64,000 nucleotides of DNA from Phenylobacterium sp. (GCF_019636135.1 NZ_JAHBYD010000019.1:39730-103729); one strand, 5' to 3'; shown: positions 37,312 to 46,067, counted from the stretch's first letter. Numbers and translations are program-made. The notes: generated by a model not told the origin, from the letters alone.

Positions 37312-37925
37312 ACGGCTTCGGCCCGGCGACGGCGGGACCGCAGCCTGGCGCCGAGGCCGGCGAAGCCGGTCAGCATCAGGGCCCAGGTCGCCGGCTCGGG
37401 CACGCCGCCCCTCGGCTCGCTGCTCCCCACCACGCGGAAGTCGAGATCGCAGGAGGCGCAACTGCTGAGGCTGTTGAGGGCGTGGCCGCCGGCATAGGCG
37501 TCGTCGCCGTAGACGACCGCGACCTTGAAGCTCGAGGTGGAGAGCGCCGCCGTATAGACCGCGCCCAGCGTCAGGCTCACGCCGCTGAAGTCGGTGTCGA
37601 TGATCACCGGCGCGTCCAGCGTGGACGGTAGCACGGACGGCAGCGTGAAGACGCGCGACGCCACCAGCGTCCCGCCCACGCCTTCGCCCGCATAGAGGCT
37701 GAGGGTGATCGGGTCGTTCGGCGAGTCCGGATTGATGTTGCTGTAGGCGAAGCCGATCGAGATCAGGTCGGTGTCGATGGCCGTGAAGGTCTGGCCGAGC
37801 GGCGAATAGAAGGCGATCGACGCGTCGAAGACGCCGGCGGTGTTTTCGATCACCGCAGCCTGGGCGGCGCCGGCCGCGGCGGCGGCCGCGACGGCGCCCG
37901 CCGCCGCAAGAAGGACTCTACGCAT
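37299..37925 (-). CDS. PEPxxWA-CTERM secreted protein
   Basis: A 208-residue exported protein. A signal peptide (MRRVLLAAAGAVAAAAAAGAAQA) precedes a beta-rich body (FTAIDTDLISIGFAYSNINP) and SLSSCASCDLDF, a Cys pair. The sorting signal is VPEPATWALMLTGFAGLG followed by SRRRRAEAVQAA. Its last codons lie inside the duplicated segment shared with 36119-36223, so its C-terminal tail and terminator moved or were copied as one block. It is distinct from its neighbour at 36278-36946 in the body but alike in the sorting signal. The function is unknown. Confidence 0.85.
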   Translation of the reverse strand: MRRVLLAAAGAVAAAAAAGAAQAAVIENTAGVFDASIAFYSPLGQTFTAIDTDLISIGFAYSNINPDSPNDPITLSLYAGEGVGGTLVASRVFTLPSVLPSTLDAPVIIDTDFSGVSLTLGAVYTAALSTSSFKVAVVYGDDAYAGGHALNSLSSCASCDLDFRVVGSSEPRGGVPEPATWALMLTGFAGLGARLRSRRRRAEAVQAA

Positions 37926-38203
37926 GACGTACCCCGTGCCTGCCGGCGAGACTTGGATCCGCCGGCTCGATCCTGGCGGCCCAGCGCCGCGCAACAGCAG
38001 GGGAACGCTAGGAACGCGCCCGGACGGGCGTCCTCACGCGCATCTCAAGAAGTTCTAAAGGCCGGCCGCCGGCGCCGCCCGGAAGGCGAGTTTTTCGCGC
38101 CCCCGGCGACAAGCGCCCCTGCCAGGCCTCGCCCCCCCGAAGCGGCCGAGCTTCTTGATGTCCAGGTGGATCAACTCGCCGGGGTGCTCGCGCCACGAGC
38201 CAC

Positions 38204-38596
38204 TCAAGGCTTGTCGACCAGGAACACGGACAACCATTCGAACGCTTGGCGCGCTGAGGTCGTCATGAACGTCTCGAAGGCCCGGAGGCCCGCGAAGGGA
38301 AGGAACTTCCGCGCCAGGAAGAGGACGAGCCAAAGGGCGAGCGCCATGCCGAGCAGGCCGAGCACCGTCCGGATGACCCGCGGCGCGGCGTCCACCACCT
38401 CTTCCAGGCCATACTGGACCTGGAACGGCGCACCGCCCAGCCGGCGCTGCGAGCTGATGATTCCGAAGCTCGCCAGCAGGATCGCCCAGCGCACGACGCG
38501 GGCTCCCAGCGCCACCACGATGGCGCAGAACAGGCAGAGCGCAAGGAACCCCCAAGGGAACCCCATGCTGTGCGCCAGGCCGACGATCCAATGCAC
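38204..38596 (-). CDS. Small membrane protein, last gene of amyloid-motif operon
   Basis: A 130-residue protein not recognised as a known family. Two or three hydrophobic segments are seen: GFLALCLFCAIVVALGARVV with WAILLASFGIIS close behind, and VLGLLGMALALWLVLFLARK. Between them is an amphipathic region (LGGAPFQVQYGLEEVVDAAP). The start is a GTG at 38596, 11 bp after the SPFH-like gene stop, so it is translated with that operon. A membrane effector, an effector anchor or an immunity partner are all possible. The stretch from here down to 37925 holds no gene. Confidence 0.6.
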   Translation of the reverse strand: MHWIVGLAHSMGFPWGFLALCLFCAIVVALGARVVRWAILLASFGIISSQRRLGGAPFQVQYGLEEVVDAAPRVIRTVLGLLGMALALWLVLFLARKFLPFAGLRAFETFMTTSARQAFEWLSVFLVDKP

Positions 38597-38607
38597 GGCG
38601 TGACCGA

Positions 38608-39558
38608 TCAGCTCTTGCCCGAGTCGTCTTCGACGGCCGGGACGGTGGGCTTTGTGGAGACCCCAAGCGTGAGAATGTCGCCCAGCGAGGCGCGGTTCAG
38701 TACGCTCCGCAGGAACTCGTCTCGGACGTTTGGCGGAAGGTGGTGACCCTCGATGTGGCCTTCCGCGAAGAGTTCACGCATCAGCGAGATGTCGTTCTCG
38801 TAGCGCTGGCGCTCCGCGGCCGACAGCTGCTCGAGCAGGCCGCTTATCATCCCGGGATTGGTGCGCATCACCTCCGCGAACAGCGGGCGCGGGCCTTCCG
38901 CGATCAAGGCCTCGTAATGCTTGCGCGCGTCCACCTGCACGTCGCCTTCGGCCCGCTGCGCATCGATCTTCAAACCTGAAAGCCCGATAGCTGCGGCCAG
39001 CTTCGCCGTTTCCGTATCGAAGTTCACAGTGGCGCTTAGATCCAGCAACTCGAGACCCCGCTTCCCGAGCCGCTCGTCCTTGAGGAGTTCCTTGCAGGCT
39101 TGATCCACCCGGGACTGGGCCTGATCCAGGTCCTCAAGCGTCAACTTGCCCTGAGCCCCGGTCGTCGAGCCGCCGGCTCCGGCGCCGCGGCTCGCCGCCT
39201 CGATCCTTGGCCAGACGATGCCCGTGATCGTGTCCCGCGCCAGACGCGTCGATCTCTTCACGGCCACGACCGGATCGGCGATGCAGTACTGGGCCGTGAG
39301 AGCTGCATCGAAGGAGAGTCCCGGAACCCGCGTCGGAACCTTCCTGGTCTGCGTCAACCTGTGTTCGGCGACGTCGACCTGGACGAAGGAATATCCGCCG
39401 AACACGCGCTCGCTGATGGACAGGCGGTGGTCTTTGAGGCGCGTCGGCTCGCCCTTGCCGATGGCGATGAGCTCCCATCCCACCTGGGGCTCGGGAAGCT
39501 TCTGCTTGTGCTCTACGATCAGTGGGCGTTCGGGCTTGTCAGAATCGTCCGTCGTCAT
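38608..39558 (-). CDS. SPFH/band-7-like protein, third gene of amyloid-motif operon
   Basis: A 316-residue soluble-looking protein. The first 190 residues alternate strands and helices: RVFGGYSFVQVDVAEHRLTQ, then FDAALTAQYCIADPVVAVKR, ITGIVWPRIEAAS and GLELLDLSATVNFDTE. This is the rhythm of SPFH (stomatin/prohibitin/flotillin) domains. The C-terminal part is charged and helical and may form a coiled coil. No transmembrane helix is seen. The ATG overlaps the stop of the upstream gene as ATGA, so the two are coupled. SPFH proteins form large rings on membranes. The family assignment is by pattern and moderate in strength. Confidence 0.5.
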   Translation of the reverse strand: MTTDDSDKPERPLIVEHKQKLPEPQVGWELIAIGKGEPTRLKDHRLSISERVFGGYSFVQVDVAEHRLTQTRKVPTRVPGLSFDAALTAQYCIADPVVAVKRSTRLARDTITGIVWPRIEAASRGAGAGGSTTGAQGKLTLEDLDQAQSRVDQACKELLKDERLGKRGLELLDLSATVNFDTETAKLAAAIGLSGLKIDAQRAEGDVQVDARKHYEALIAEGPRPLFAEVMRTNPGMISGLLEQLSAAERQRYENDISLMRELFAEGHIEGHHLPPNVRDEFLRSVLNRASLGDILTLGVSTKPTVPAVEDDSGKS

Positions 39559-41051
39559 CGTCTTCCCCCAGGCATTCCGGTGGGCAGGGCGCGTCCACGG
39601 CGCTCGCCGAAGAAGCGGATACGGCCCTTCGCGTCGTCATCGGGCGCGGCGGCCGCCATCGCTTCGACAAGGGCCTCGAAGGCCGCGGCCGCGGAGAGCG
39701 CCCGCGCGCGCTCCAGGAGGTGGTCCAGCGAAGTCCCCACGAACTTTCGGGTCGAACGGTTGCGCAAGCCGCGCTCGAACCACGCCGCGATGGCTCGGAA
39801 GGCTGCGCCTTGCTGGAAGGCTGTCCGAAGCAGGAGAGGCCGTTCGCCGGGGCGCTCGGCCGCCAGATAGTCGATCTCCGCACGAAGGGCGTTCGCAAGA
39901 TGGATCATGGGCAGCACGCACACGATCGAGCGCCGGTCCCCCTCGTCCCAGTGACGAAGGCCCTTCGCCAACTGATCCATGACGGTCTCCGCGGTGTCGG
40001 GGATGAGCGCGGCCCATGCCCAATAGAGGTCGATGGCCCGCTGGACCCGCCCGAACATCCCGACCGGATCGAGCTGCTCCGCGCGGTGGAGGATAGCGAG
40101 GGCGTCCTCCAACTGCGCGACACCCCAGGACGATCCGCAGAGCCGCACGGCGCAGGCGGTCCGCTCGCCGGGGCTATCGGGGCCCGTCCAGGCCTGAAGG
40201 AGGGTGCGGATGCGGTCGTTGGCGCGGGGCGACGAGCGCACGGCCGCGCCCAGCGCCTCCCCCGCGGCGAGCAACGACGTCTCCGTCGGCTGCTGCTCGA
40301 CCCAGGGCACGATAACCGCGTCGAGCAACGGTGCGAAGGCGAACGGCGCGCACGATCCCACACCGAGACCGAAGGCGAGCGCGGTCTCCGTATCCGCCAC
40401 GCGAGCTTGCTCAGTCACCCACCTGACCAGACGAGGCCTGACGTCGATGAGCTCCTGCCAGACGTAGCGGCGGGTCTGGTCGTAGCGGTTCGGATCTTCG
40501 AAGCGAACATGCTCCTCGTCCTCGCCCTCGTCGGAGGGCAGGGTTTCAAGGCGCGCTTCGACGGCGCGCAACTGGGCCGAGCGTGACTTGCCGAACGGAT
40601 TCTCGTTCGAGGCCTCGGCCTTTGGCGCAAGTCGCTCGACCAAGCGGTCGCGGGCCGCGAGGATCGCTGTCAGATCCGCCCCCGGCAGGAAGGCGATCGC
40701 GATGGCGAGGCTTCGCTCGGCAAGGTCGGCATGGGCGTCGAACCAGCCCTCTGCGCTCGCGCTGGCGTCCGGCGCGGCGGCTCCCGGAGCGGCAGACCTC
40801 GCGCCGATGTCGATATCGACCTCGGACGAGCCGACGACCACACCGGTGGCGACGCCGGAATTCCATACTCCGCCCTGGTTATGGAAATTGATGACGATCT
40901 GGGCCCCCTGCGGCAGCCCGCGGTTCGCCCCGTCCTGGGGGAGCAACGACTCGATCGCGGAGACAAGCTGCTCGACGCTGTCCGGCGGCCGGGCGCGGTC
41001 ATCCTTCTCCCCCGCAGGCGCCTTGGGGGTGGCGGCTTCAGGCTTGTCCAT
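39555..41051 (-). CDS. Helical protein with N-terminal amyloid-type motif
   Basis: A 498-residue protein not matched to a named family. Residues 1-50 are polar. Residues 53-83 hold a motif of the form VIN-x2-N-x2-G-x2-N-x-G-x2-TGVV-x-GS ... IxIG, nearly the same as the C-terminus of the small protein encoded just upstream. The rest (about 100-490) is Ala/Leu-rich and helical, HEAT- or TPR-like, without a P-loop, TIR or nuclease motif. A shared amyloid-type motif on a neighbouring pair is the layout of known bacterial amyloid-signalling systems, where one protein seeds the other. Here the sensor would be non-NLR. The start is 27 bp after the upstream gene, and the stop overlaps the next start. 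Confidence 0.55.
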   Translation of the reverse strand: MDKPEAATPKAPAGEKDDRARPPDSVEQLVSAIESLLPQDGANRGLPQGAQIVINFHNQGGVWNSGVATGVVVGSSEVDIDIGARSAAPGAAAPDASASAEGWFDAHADLAERSLAIAIAFLPGADLTAILAARDRLVERLAPKAEASNENPFGKSRSAQLRAVEARLETLPSDEGEDEEHVRFEDPNRYDQTRRYVWQELIDVRPRLVRWVTEQARVADTETALAFGLGVGSCAPFAFAPLLDAVIVPWVEQQPTETSLLAAGEALGAAVRSSPRANDRIRTLLQAWTGPDSPGERTACAVRLCGSSWGVAQLEDALAILHRAEQLDPVGMFGRVQRAIDLYWAWAALIPDTAETVMDQLAKGLRHWDEGDRRSIVCVLPMIHLANALRAEIDYLAAERPGERPLLLRTAFQQGAAFRAIAAWFERGLRNRSTRKFVGTSLDHLLERARALSAAAAFEALVEAMAAAAPDDDAKGRIRFFGERRGRALPTGMPGGRR

Positions 41052-41078
41052 GTGCGGGGCTCGACGTCGGCGTGAGGC

Positions 41079-41468
41079 CTATTTGCCGATCCTGATGCTG
41101 TTGTTCGAGCCGATGACGACCCCGGTCATGGCGCCCGTGTTGAACAGCCCTTCGCGGTTGTCGACATTGATGACGGGACCGACCTGCAGGATCGTCTGGA
41201 GCTCCGCGACCTCCTCGGGGGATGCCTCCAGTTGCTGAACCAGCGCCGCTTCGAGCCGCGCCTGGACTTCCGTATCGCCGGACTTGGCTTCGAGCTCTGC
41301 CAGCGCGACGGCGGTCTCACCACGGGCGCGGAGTCGGATCCATCCGGCCACCTGCCCACTCGTCTCGACGGCTTTCTGACCAAGCTTCTCGGCCGCGCCG
41401 TTGGCCACCTGGCCAAGGAACGGCATGGCCGTCGCCACAGCAACGGCCGCAAGTTCAGCGATCCCCAT
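41079..41468 (-). CDS. Bell-like small protein with C-terminal amyloid (RHIM/BASS-like) motif
   Basis: A 129-residue protein. Residues 1-45 (MGIAELAAVAVATAMPFLGQ and on to VAGWI) are hydrophobic and amphipathic. Residues 52-95 are helical (VALAELEAKSGDTEVQARLE, then LVQQLEASPEEVAELQ). This matches the build of bacterial Bell domains, thought to be pore-forming and analogous to the fungal HeLo domain. Residues 99-128 carry the motif VIN, DN, G, FNTG, TGVVIGSNNSIRIG, related in style to RHIM-like bacterial amyloid-signalling sequences. It is the first gene of a tight four-gene operon, with AGGGGGG before the ATG. The domain call is inferred from pattern. A toxic membrane effector is the best guess. 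Confidence 0.6.
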   Translation of the reverse strand: MGIAELAAVAVATAMPFLGQVANGAAEKLGQKAVETSGQVAGWIRLRARGETAVALAELEAKSGDTEVQARLEAALVQQLEASPEEVAELQTILQVGPVINVDNREGLFNTGAMTGVVIGSNNSIRIGK

Positions 41469-41569
41469 CTGCGCCCCCCTGAAGTGGCAATGCGATCACC
41501 CGTCGCGCGCTCGCTTCCTCCATGACATTGCAACTTGTCGTGGCGCGGAGTCCAGGCTGAGGCAGGTCG

Positions 41570-41590
41570 AAGCGAGAGGAAAACTCGCTT
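41570..41590. terminator. Hairpin between esterase end and Bell-like operon
   Basis: 7-bp arms AAGCGAG and CTCGCTT around a 7-nt loop, in the 226-bp gap 41469-41694. It could end transcription of the leftward alpha/beta hydrolase gene before the operon promoter. No T-tract follows, so this is weak. Confidence 0.3.
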
Positions 41591-41694
41591 TCAGCGCGTT
41601 ATGGCCAGATTTACAACTGGAGTTGCCGGACCGAGTCGAACAAGACTGCGCCTGCGCTGCGGCGACGTTGGGCAAAGCAGCGACAAGGGACGCC

Positions 41695-43701
41695 TCAGCG
41701 GGACGCCCTGACGAGGACGCTGCTCGCCTCGGCCTGGCCGACGATGCGGGCGGCATCGCGCGGCAGGAGGAAGCCCTCCCGCACGAGGGAGTCGGCCGCC
41801 GCTCGCACGTGGGCGACGAACCGGTCATGCGTTCCGTAGCGCTCTTCGAGAGAGGGCCGGGGATCGCCCGTGGCGAGGCGTTCGGCCTTCGTCGTCGCGA
41901 ACGGGATGAAGCCGCCCTGAAAGCCGCAGGCCTGCCCTGCGCCATGGCCTTGGGCCTGCACGTTCCATCCGAGGTACGTCCCGAGCGGGGCCTGGAGCTG
42001 CGCGGAGCGGACGCCGGAGGTCTCGTTGCCGTCGGCGTCGATGCGCGGCACGAGGCTCGGGGCCTCGCGGCGGATCGGCGGCGGCGCCTTGTCGATGACG
42101 CCGGACAGGTCGTCGGCGCGGAAGCGCGGGCCGAAGTCGTAGATCAGCAGGGGATTGAGCTTGCCGGTCGGCGACGGCGCCCCCGGAATGCGGGGAAAGC
42201 CCGCCGCGACCGCCTCGGGCGGGACGAGATCGCCGTTCGCCAGGGTCGGATAGCGGCTGGCCGGCGGGGGCGTATCGTACCGCACCCAGGCCACCGTCGC
42301 CTGGATGAGCGCCCGCACGGTGTCGCTCGACGGGTTCGGATCGGCGGGCGGGCTGCAGCCGTTCGGCGGCGGCGGCGGCGCGAGCGCGAAGCCGCCCGAA
42401 CCGCCGCCGTGGGTCACCGAAGGCAGGTAGTAGCGCCGGACGTTCCGCGGCAGCGGGATATCGGCCTTGGCGTCGAAGCCCACGAGATCGGGGGACATGC
42501 GCAGGCCCCAGAACTCGGCCGAGCCGAAGATCTCCACGATCCTGGGGCAGGTGGCCGAGGCGTCGCACCGCGCGAGCAGGCTGGTCCGTCCCCGCCCGCG
42601 GGCGGCGGCGTCGTGCATGCCCCACCAGAGCACGCCGTCGCTGCCGGGCTCGTAGAGGTTCGCGGCCCCGCCGGGGACGCCGAAACGGAGGTTGAGGGGA
42701 ACCTGGCGCGCAGCGATCTGCGGCACGGCCGCATCGAACACGCGCCGCCCATCCTCGGCCTGATTGAAGCCGAGGTGGATGAAGCTGCGCAGGAAGTTGC
42801 CCGACTGCGAGACGCCGGTGGCGATCGTCCAGCGGACCTGGCCCCGCACGGGGTTGGGCGTGTCCGCCGCGCCCGGCGCGTCACGCAGGAAGGCGACCAG
42901 GTCGCGAACCGCCGCAAAGCCGACGCCGAGGACCGGCGGGTCCTTGGCCGTGTAGGTGAGCTCGTAGGCGAACGTAGGGTCGAAGCCCCCCTTCAGGCAG
43001 AGCCGGTGGGGATCCGGCGCGCCGGGGAATGGCGCGCGCCGGCAATCGCCGAACGCCCAGTCGCGGGCGGCGACGACGGCGCCGCGGGTATCGTCGCGGT
43101 GCTTGCGGACCAGCCTGGCCTTCCGCGTGTCGAGCGAGAGGGGCTCGGGCCGCGGCACGCCGGCCCCGAGCCCGCCGGTCAGGGGCACGGAGGTCGCGCC
43201 CCGCGGCGGATCCACGATGCGGACGAGCACCGGGCCGGTTACGGGCGAACCGTCCGGGTGGCGCGCCACGGGCACGGTCGCGCTCTGGACGCCGGCGGCG
43301 GGTGGAATGTCGCCCTGCCAGCCGCTGATGAGGTGGAGGTGGCCGTCAGGATCCCCGCGGGCCACGCCGTTGCCGCGGTTCGGCGTGTCGTAGAAGAGCA
43401 CGCCGCTGGCTCTCGTCATGTCGAGCGGCTTGGCCAGGGCGAAGGTCGCGGAATATTCGACGCGCCCGCGGGCGTTGCGGGGCGCGAGCGCCAGGTCCGT
43501 GATGATCGCGTTCCTCGCGTCCCTCGGGTCCAGTTCGCCGAGGTAGCGCCCGGTGACCAGCTCGTAGGCGCCGGCTTCGCCGAAGGTCCCCGGGATCGGG
43601 GTGCGCGATTCGATGTCGACGCGGACGACCTCGGCCTGTCCGGCGGATGCCCAGGCCAGCGCCGCGGCGAGGGCCGTGAGGGAGGGTGCGCAACGCATCA
43701 T
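41695..43701 (-). CDS. Exported alpha/beta hydrolase domain protein (large, Abhydrolase_10-like)
   Basis: A 668-residue exported enzyme. The signal peptide (MMRCAPSLTALAAALAWASA) is followed by a beta-rich N-terminal part (IESRTPIPGTFGEAGAYELV). The hydrolase core has TGVSQSGNFLRSF, with the probable nucleophile Ser in GVSQSG, VTHGGGSGGF with a candidate His, and a C-terminal part with TYLGWNVQAQG. The pattern agrees with a family of large secreted alpha/beta hydrolases often found next to TonB receptors in Caulobacterales and Sphingomonadales. The ATG lies 4 bp after the carboxylesterase stop, so they form an operon. The substrate is unknown, and an ester of a natural product is likely. Confidence 0.78.
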   Translation of the reverse strand: MMRCAPSLTALAAALAWASAGQAEVVRVDIESRTPIPGTFGEAGAYELVTGRYLGELDPRDARNAIITDLALAPRNARGRVEYSATFALAKPLDMTRASGVLFYDTPNRGNGVARGDPDGHLHLISGWQGDIPPAAGVQSATVPVARHPDGSPVTGPVLVRIVDPPRGATSVPLTGGLGAGVPRPEPLSLDTRKARLVRKHRDDTRGAVVAARDWAFGDCRRAPFPGAPDPHRLCLKGGFDPTFAYELTYTAKDPPVLGVGFAAVRDLVAFLRDAPGAADTPNPVRGQVRWTIATGVSQSGNFLRSFIHLGFNQAEDGRRVFDAAVPQIAARQVPLNLRFGVPGGAANLYEPGSDGVLWWGMHDAAARGRGRTSLLARCDASATCPRIVEIFGSAEFWGLRMSPDLVGFDAKADIPLPRNVRRYYLPSVTHGGGSGGFALAPPPPPNGCSPPADPNPSSDTVRALIQATVAWVRYDTPPPASRYPTLANGDLVPPEAVAAGFPRIPGAPSPTGKLNPLLIYDFGPRFRADDLSGVIDKAPPPIRREAPSLVPRIDADGNETSGVRSAQLQAPLGTYLGWNVQAQGHGAGQACGFQGGFIPFATTKAERLATGDPRPSLEERYGTHDRFVAHVRAAADSLVREGFLLPRDAARIVGQAEASSVLVRASR

Positions 43702-43705
43702 GGCC

Positions 43706-45280
43706 TCAGTCCGGCGCGGCGGCGGCGGAGCGGGGCTCCACCAGGCGGGGCAGCCGGCCGGCCTCCAGCGCCGCGCCGACCGCCTTCAGCCGATCGGCTG
43801 CGGGGTCGCGCCCCGGACGCGGACCCGCGTTGGTGAACGTCATGATCCGGTCGGCCGCGAAACGCGGCCACGCCGGGCGGCCCGCGCCGTTCGGGTCTCC
43901 GTTCCGCACGAACGCCGCCCAGTAGGCGTGTACCGCTTCGCCCGCCGCGCGGGCGCGAGGCTCGATCGGGATCGCCGAGACGTCGTAGGTCCGGAAGACG
44001 TAGGGCCCCTCGGTGCCATGCACCGCGCCGCCGAGCATCTTCTGCAGCGTCTCGGCGGCGACGCCGAAGCGATAGACCCAGGTGGGCGCGCGGGACGCGT
44101 GCAGGGCGGCCAGCTTCACCGAAGGCTCCACGAAGATCACGTCCGAGGGCAGAAGGGCGGCGTAGCGGTCGGGGTCCGGATAGACCGCCTTCAGGTCGGC
44201 GGGCAGGCGGTCATAGGCCGGAATGCGCGCCTTGAGGATGCTCGGCTGCACGCCGGGCGGAACTTCGAGTTCCATCGCCCCGATGAGCAGCGGGACGCGC
44301 GCCTCGCGACCGGCCTCGAACGCCGCAAGCGTCGAGGTCGGCATCACCCAGCCGTCGATGATCGGGAACTCGCCATTCAGGACCCCGAAGTTCGAGTCCG
44401 CGTCCTCCGCCGCCAGGATACGCTCGACCGGCGCCGCCCGCAGCGCCTTCGGGCCGGAAGCGGCGGGCGCGCCCCAACGCGCGGCCAGCGCCGCGCCGAG
44501 CCGCTCGGCGCCGGCGAGGTCCAGGGTGCGTTCCCGGCCCAGGCCCGACTGCACGACCGCACGGTGGAAGAGGCCGCGGGCCGGCGGCGAGATCATCAGC
44601 GCCAGCACCGAGGCCCCGCCGGCCGACCCGCCCGCGATCGTCACCTGCCGGGGATCGCCGCCGAACGCGGCGATGTTGGCGCGCACCCACTTCAGCGCCG
44701 CGATCTGGTCCATGAGCCCGAAGTTGGCGCCGGGCCGGCCGCCGGCCTCCTTCGTCAGCGCGGGATGGGCGAAGAAGCCGAGGCGGCCCAGGCGGTAGTT
44801 GATGTTGACGAGGACGACCCCCGATTCGGCGAAGGCCCTGCCGTCGACCTCCGGGGTCACGCCCGTGCCGCCGGTGAACCCGCCGCCGTGGATCCAGACC
44901 AGCACCGGCGCGGGCTTCCCGGCCCCGCGCGCCGCGGTGAAGACGTCGAGGGTCAGGCAGTCCTCGCTCTGGACGCCGGGGATCTTCGTGCTCGCCGGCT
45001 GGACGCAGATATGGCCGGGCGTCGTCGCCGGGCGGACGCCGCGCCAGGCGCGCGGCGGCTGCGGCGGCCGCCAGCGCAGGTCGCCGACCGGCGGCTGCGC
45101 GTAGGGGATCGCCCGGAAGGCCTCGACGCCGTCCGTCCGGGCGCCGGCGACGGCGCCGCTGCGCGTGGCGACAATGGGCGCGCCGGGCTCGGCCGCCGCT
45201 GCGCCGCCCGCCAGGGCGATCGCCAGGAGGCCGGCGCAGAGACCTCTGCGCCACCGCGTCCGCCACGGGCCGTCGTCCAT
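43706..45280 (-). CDS. Exported type-B carboxylesterase
   Basis: A 524-residue carboxylesterase/lipase of the esterase-B family. A signal peptide (about 1-30) is followed by FRAIPYAQPPVGDLRWRPPQ, SEDCLTLDVFT, the oxyanion motif WIHGGGFTGG and the nucleophile Ser219 in GGSAGGAS. The usual motif is GESAGG, so Glu is Gly here. A late HGTEGPYVF provides the His region. The ATG at 45280 gives a standard leader, and an upstream in-frame ATG would add 11 residues. It is paired with the hydrolase just downstream, and the TetR gene is 61 bp upstream on the same strand. Confidence 0.9.
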   Translation of the reverse strand: MDDGPWRTRWRRGLCAGLLAIALAGGAAAAEPGAPIVATRSGAVAGARTDGVEAFRAIPYAQPPVGDLRWRPPQPPRAWRGVRPATTPGHICVQPASTKIPGVQSEDCLTLDVFTAARGAGKPAPVLVWIHGGGFTGGTGVTPEVDGRAFAESGVVLVNINYRLGRLGFFAHPALTKEAGGRPGANFGLMDQIAALKWVRANIAAFGGDPRQVTIAGGSAGGASVLALMISPPARGLFHRAVVQSGLGRERTLDLAGAERLGAALAARWGAPAASGPKALRAAPVERILAAEDADSNFGVLNGEFPIIDGWVMPTSTLAAFEAGREARVPLLIGAMELEVPPGVQPSILKARIPAYDRLPADLKAVYPDPDRYAALLPSDVIFVEPSVKLAALHASRAPTWVYRFGVAAETLQKMLGGAVHGTEGPYVFRTYDVSAIPIEPRARAAGEAVHAYWAAFVRNGDPNGAGRPAWPRFAADRIMTFTNAGPRPGRDPAADRLKAVGAALEAGRLPRLVEPRSAAAAPD

Positions 45281-45341
45281 CGTATCCTCCCCTCGGCTCT
45301 GTGGGCCGAACATGAAACCGGCTGGCCGGCCGGAGCGGCTG

Positions 45342-46067
45342 TCAGGTTTCGCCCTTCTCGCGCTCGGCCCGGTCCCTGGCGGCCGCCTGGGGCGCCAGGA
45401 CGTCCTGCGCGAACTGGGCGTAGCGCTGCAGCAGCTCGAGTTCCGCGGCCAGGTCCTCGGGCTTCTCCCCCGCGATCAGGCCCATCGTCAGGCCGCGCAG
45501 CGCGGCGACGTGGACGCGGCTCGAGGCGGTCCGCAGTTGTTTCATCGCCGGACCGACGGGATAGCGGCGCTGCTGCGAGTCCGCGGCGCGCTGGCTGACC
45601 TGCAGCAGGCCCTTGGGCAGCCGCGGCTTCAACTCCGGGTCGGCCGCGCCGCCAAGCTGGATCTGCAGGACCGCGATGCCGCGCGGGCCGGAGAACACCT
45701 CCCAACTGATCCGGCTCATGATCCGGGCGTACTCGCGCCCGGACGACACGCCCTCGAGGTGCTGGTCGTAGAACTTGACGTCCTCCTCGAACACGTGGTC
45801 GAGGACCGCGAGCATCAGGTCGGCCTTGCTCGGGAAGTTGTGGAAGATCGACCCGCGGCTGACGCCCGCGCGATCGGCCACCGCCGTGGTGCTGGCGGCG
45901 CCGTAGCCGCTCTCCGCCAGGATCTCGATCGCCGCTTCGATCAGCTTCCGCCGCGTGGTGGCGGTCCGTTCGGCCTGGGTGCGCCGGGGCCGCTTCGGCG
46001 GCGGCTTCGTGGACCGCGCCGCGGCAGGTGTGGCGCACGTGGCTTTCGTCGGACTGCGCAAGATCAC
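45342..46067 (-). CDS. TetR/AcrR-family regulator of the ester-uptake island
   Basis: A 241-residue regulator. A basic N-terminal tail (1-30) precedes the DNA-binding part AAIEILAESGYGAASTTAVADRAGVSRGSIFHNFPSKADLMLAVL. The C-terminal domain is helical. It is divergent from the TonB receptor gene at 46233 (165-bp gap with an AT-rich patch CAAACAAACAGACTTGT) and upstream of the two esterases on the same strand. It probably controls both sides. No certain operator was found. Confidence 0.88.
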   Translation of the reverse strand: MILRSPTKATCATPAAARSTKPPPKRPRRTQAERTATTRRKLIEAAIEILAESGYGAASTTAVADRAGVSRGSIFHNFPSKADLMLAVLDHVFEEDVKFYDQHLEGVSSGREYARIMSRISWEVFSGPRGIAVLQIQLGGAADPELKPRLPKGLLQVSQRAADSQQRRYPVGPAMKQLRTASSRVHVAALRGLTMGLIAGEKPEDLAAELELLQRYAQFAQDVLAPQAAARDRAEREKGET

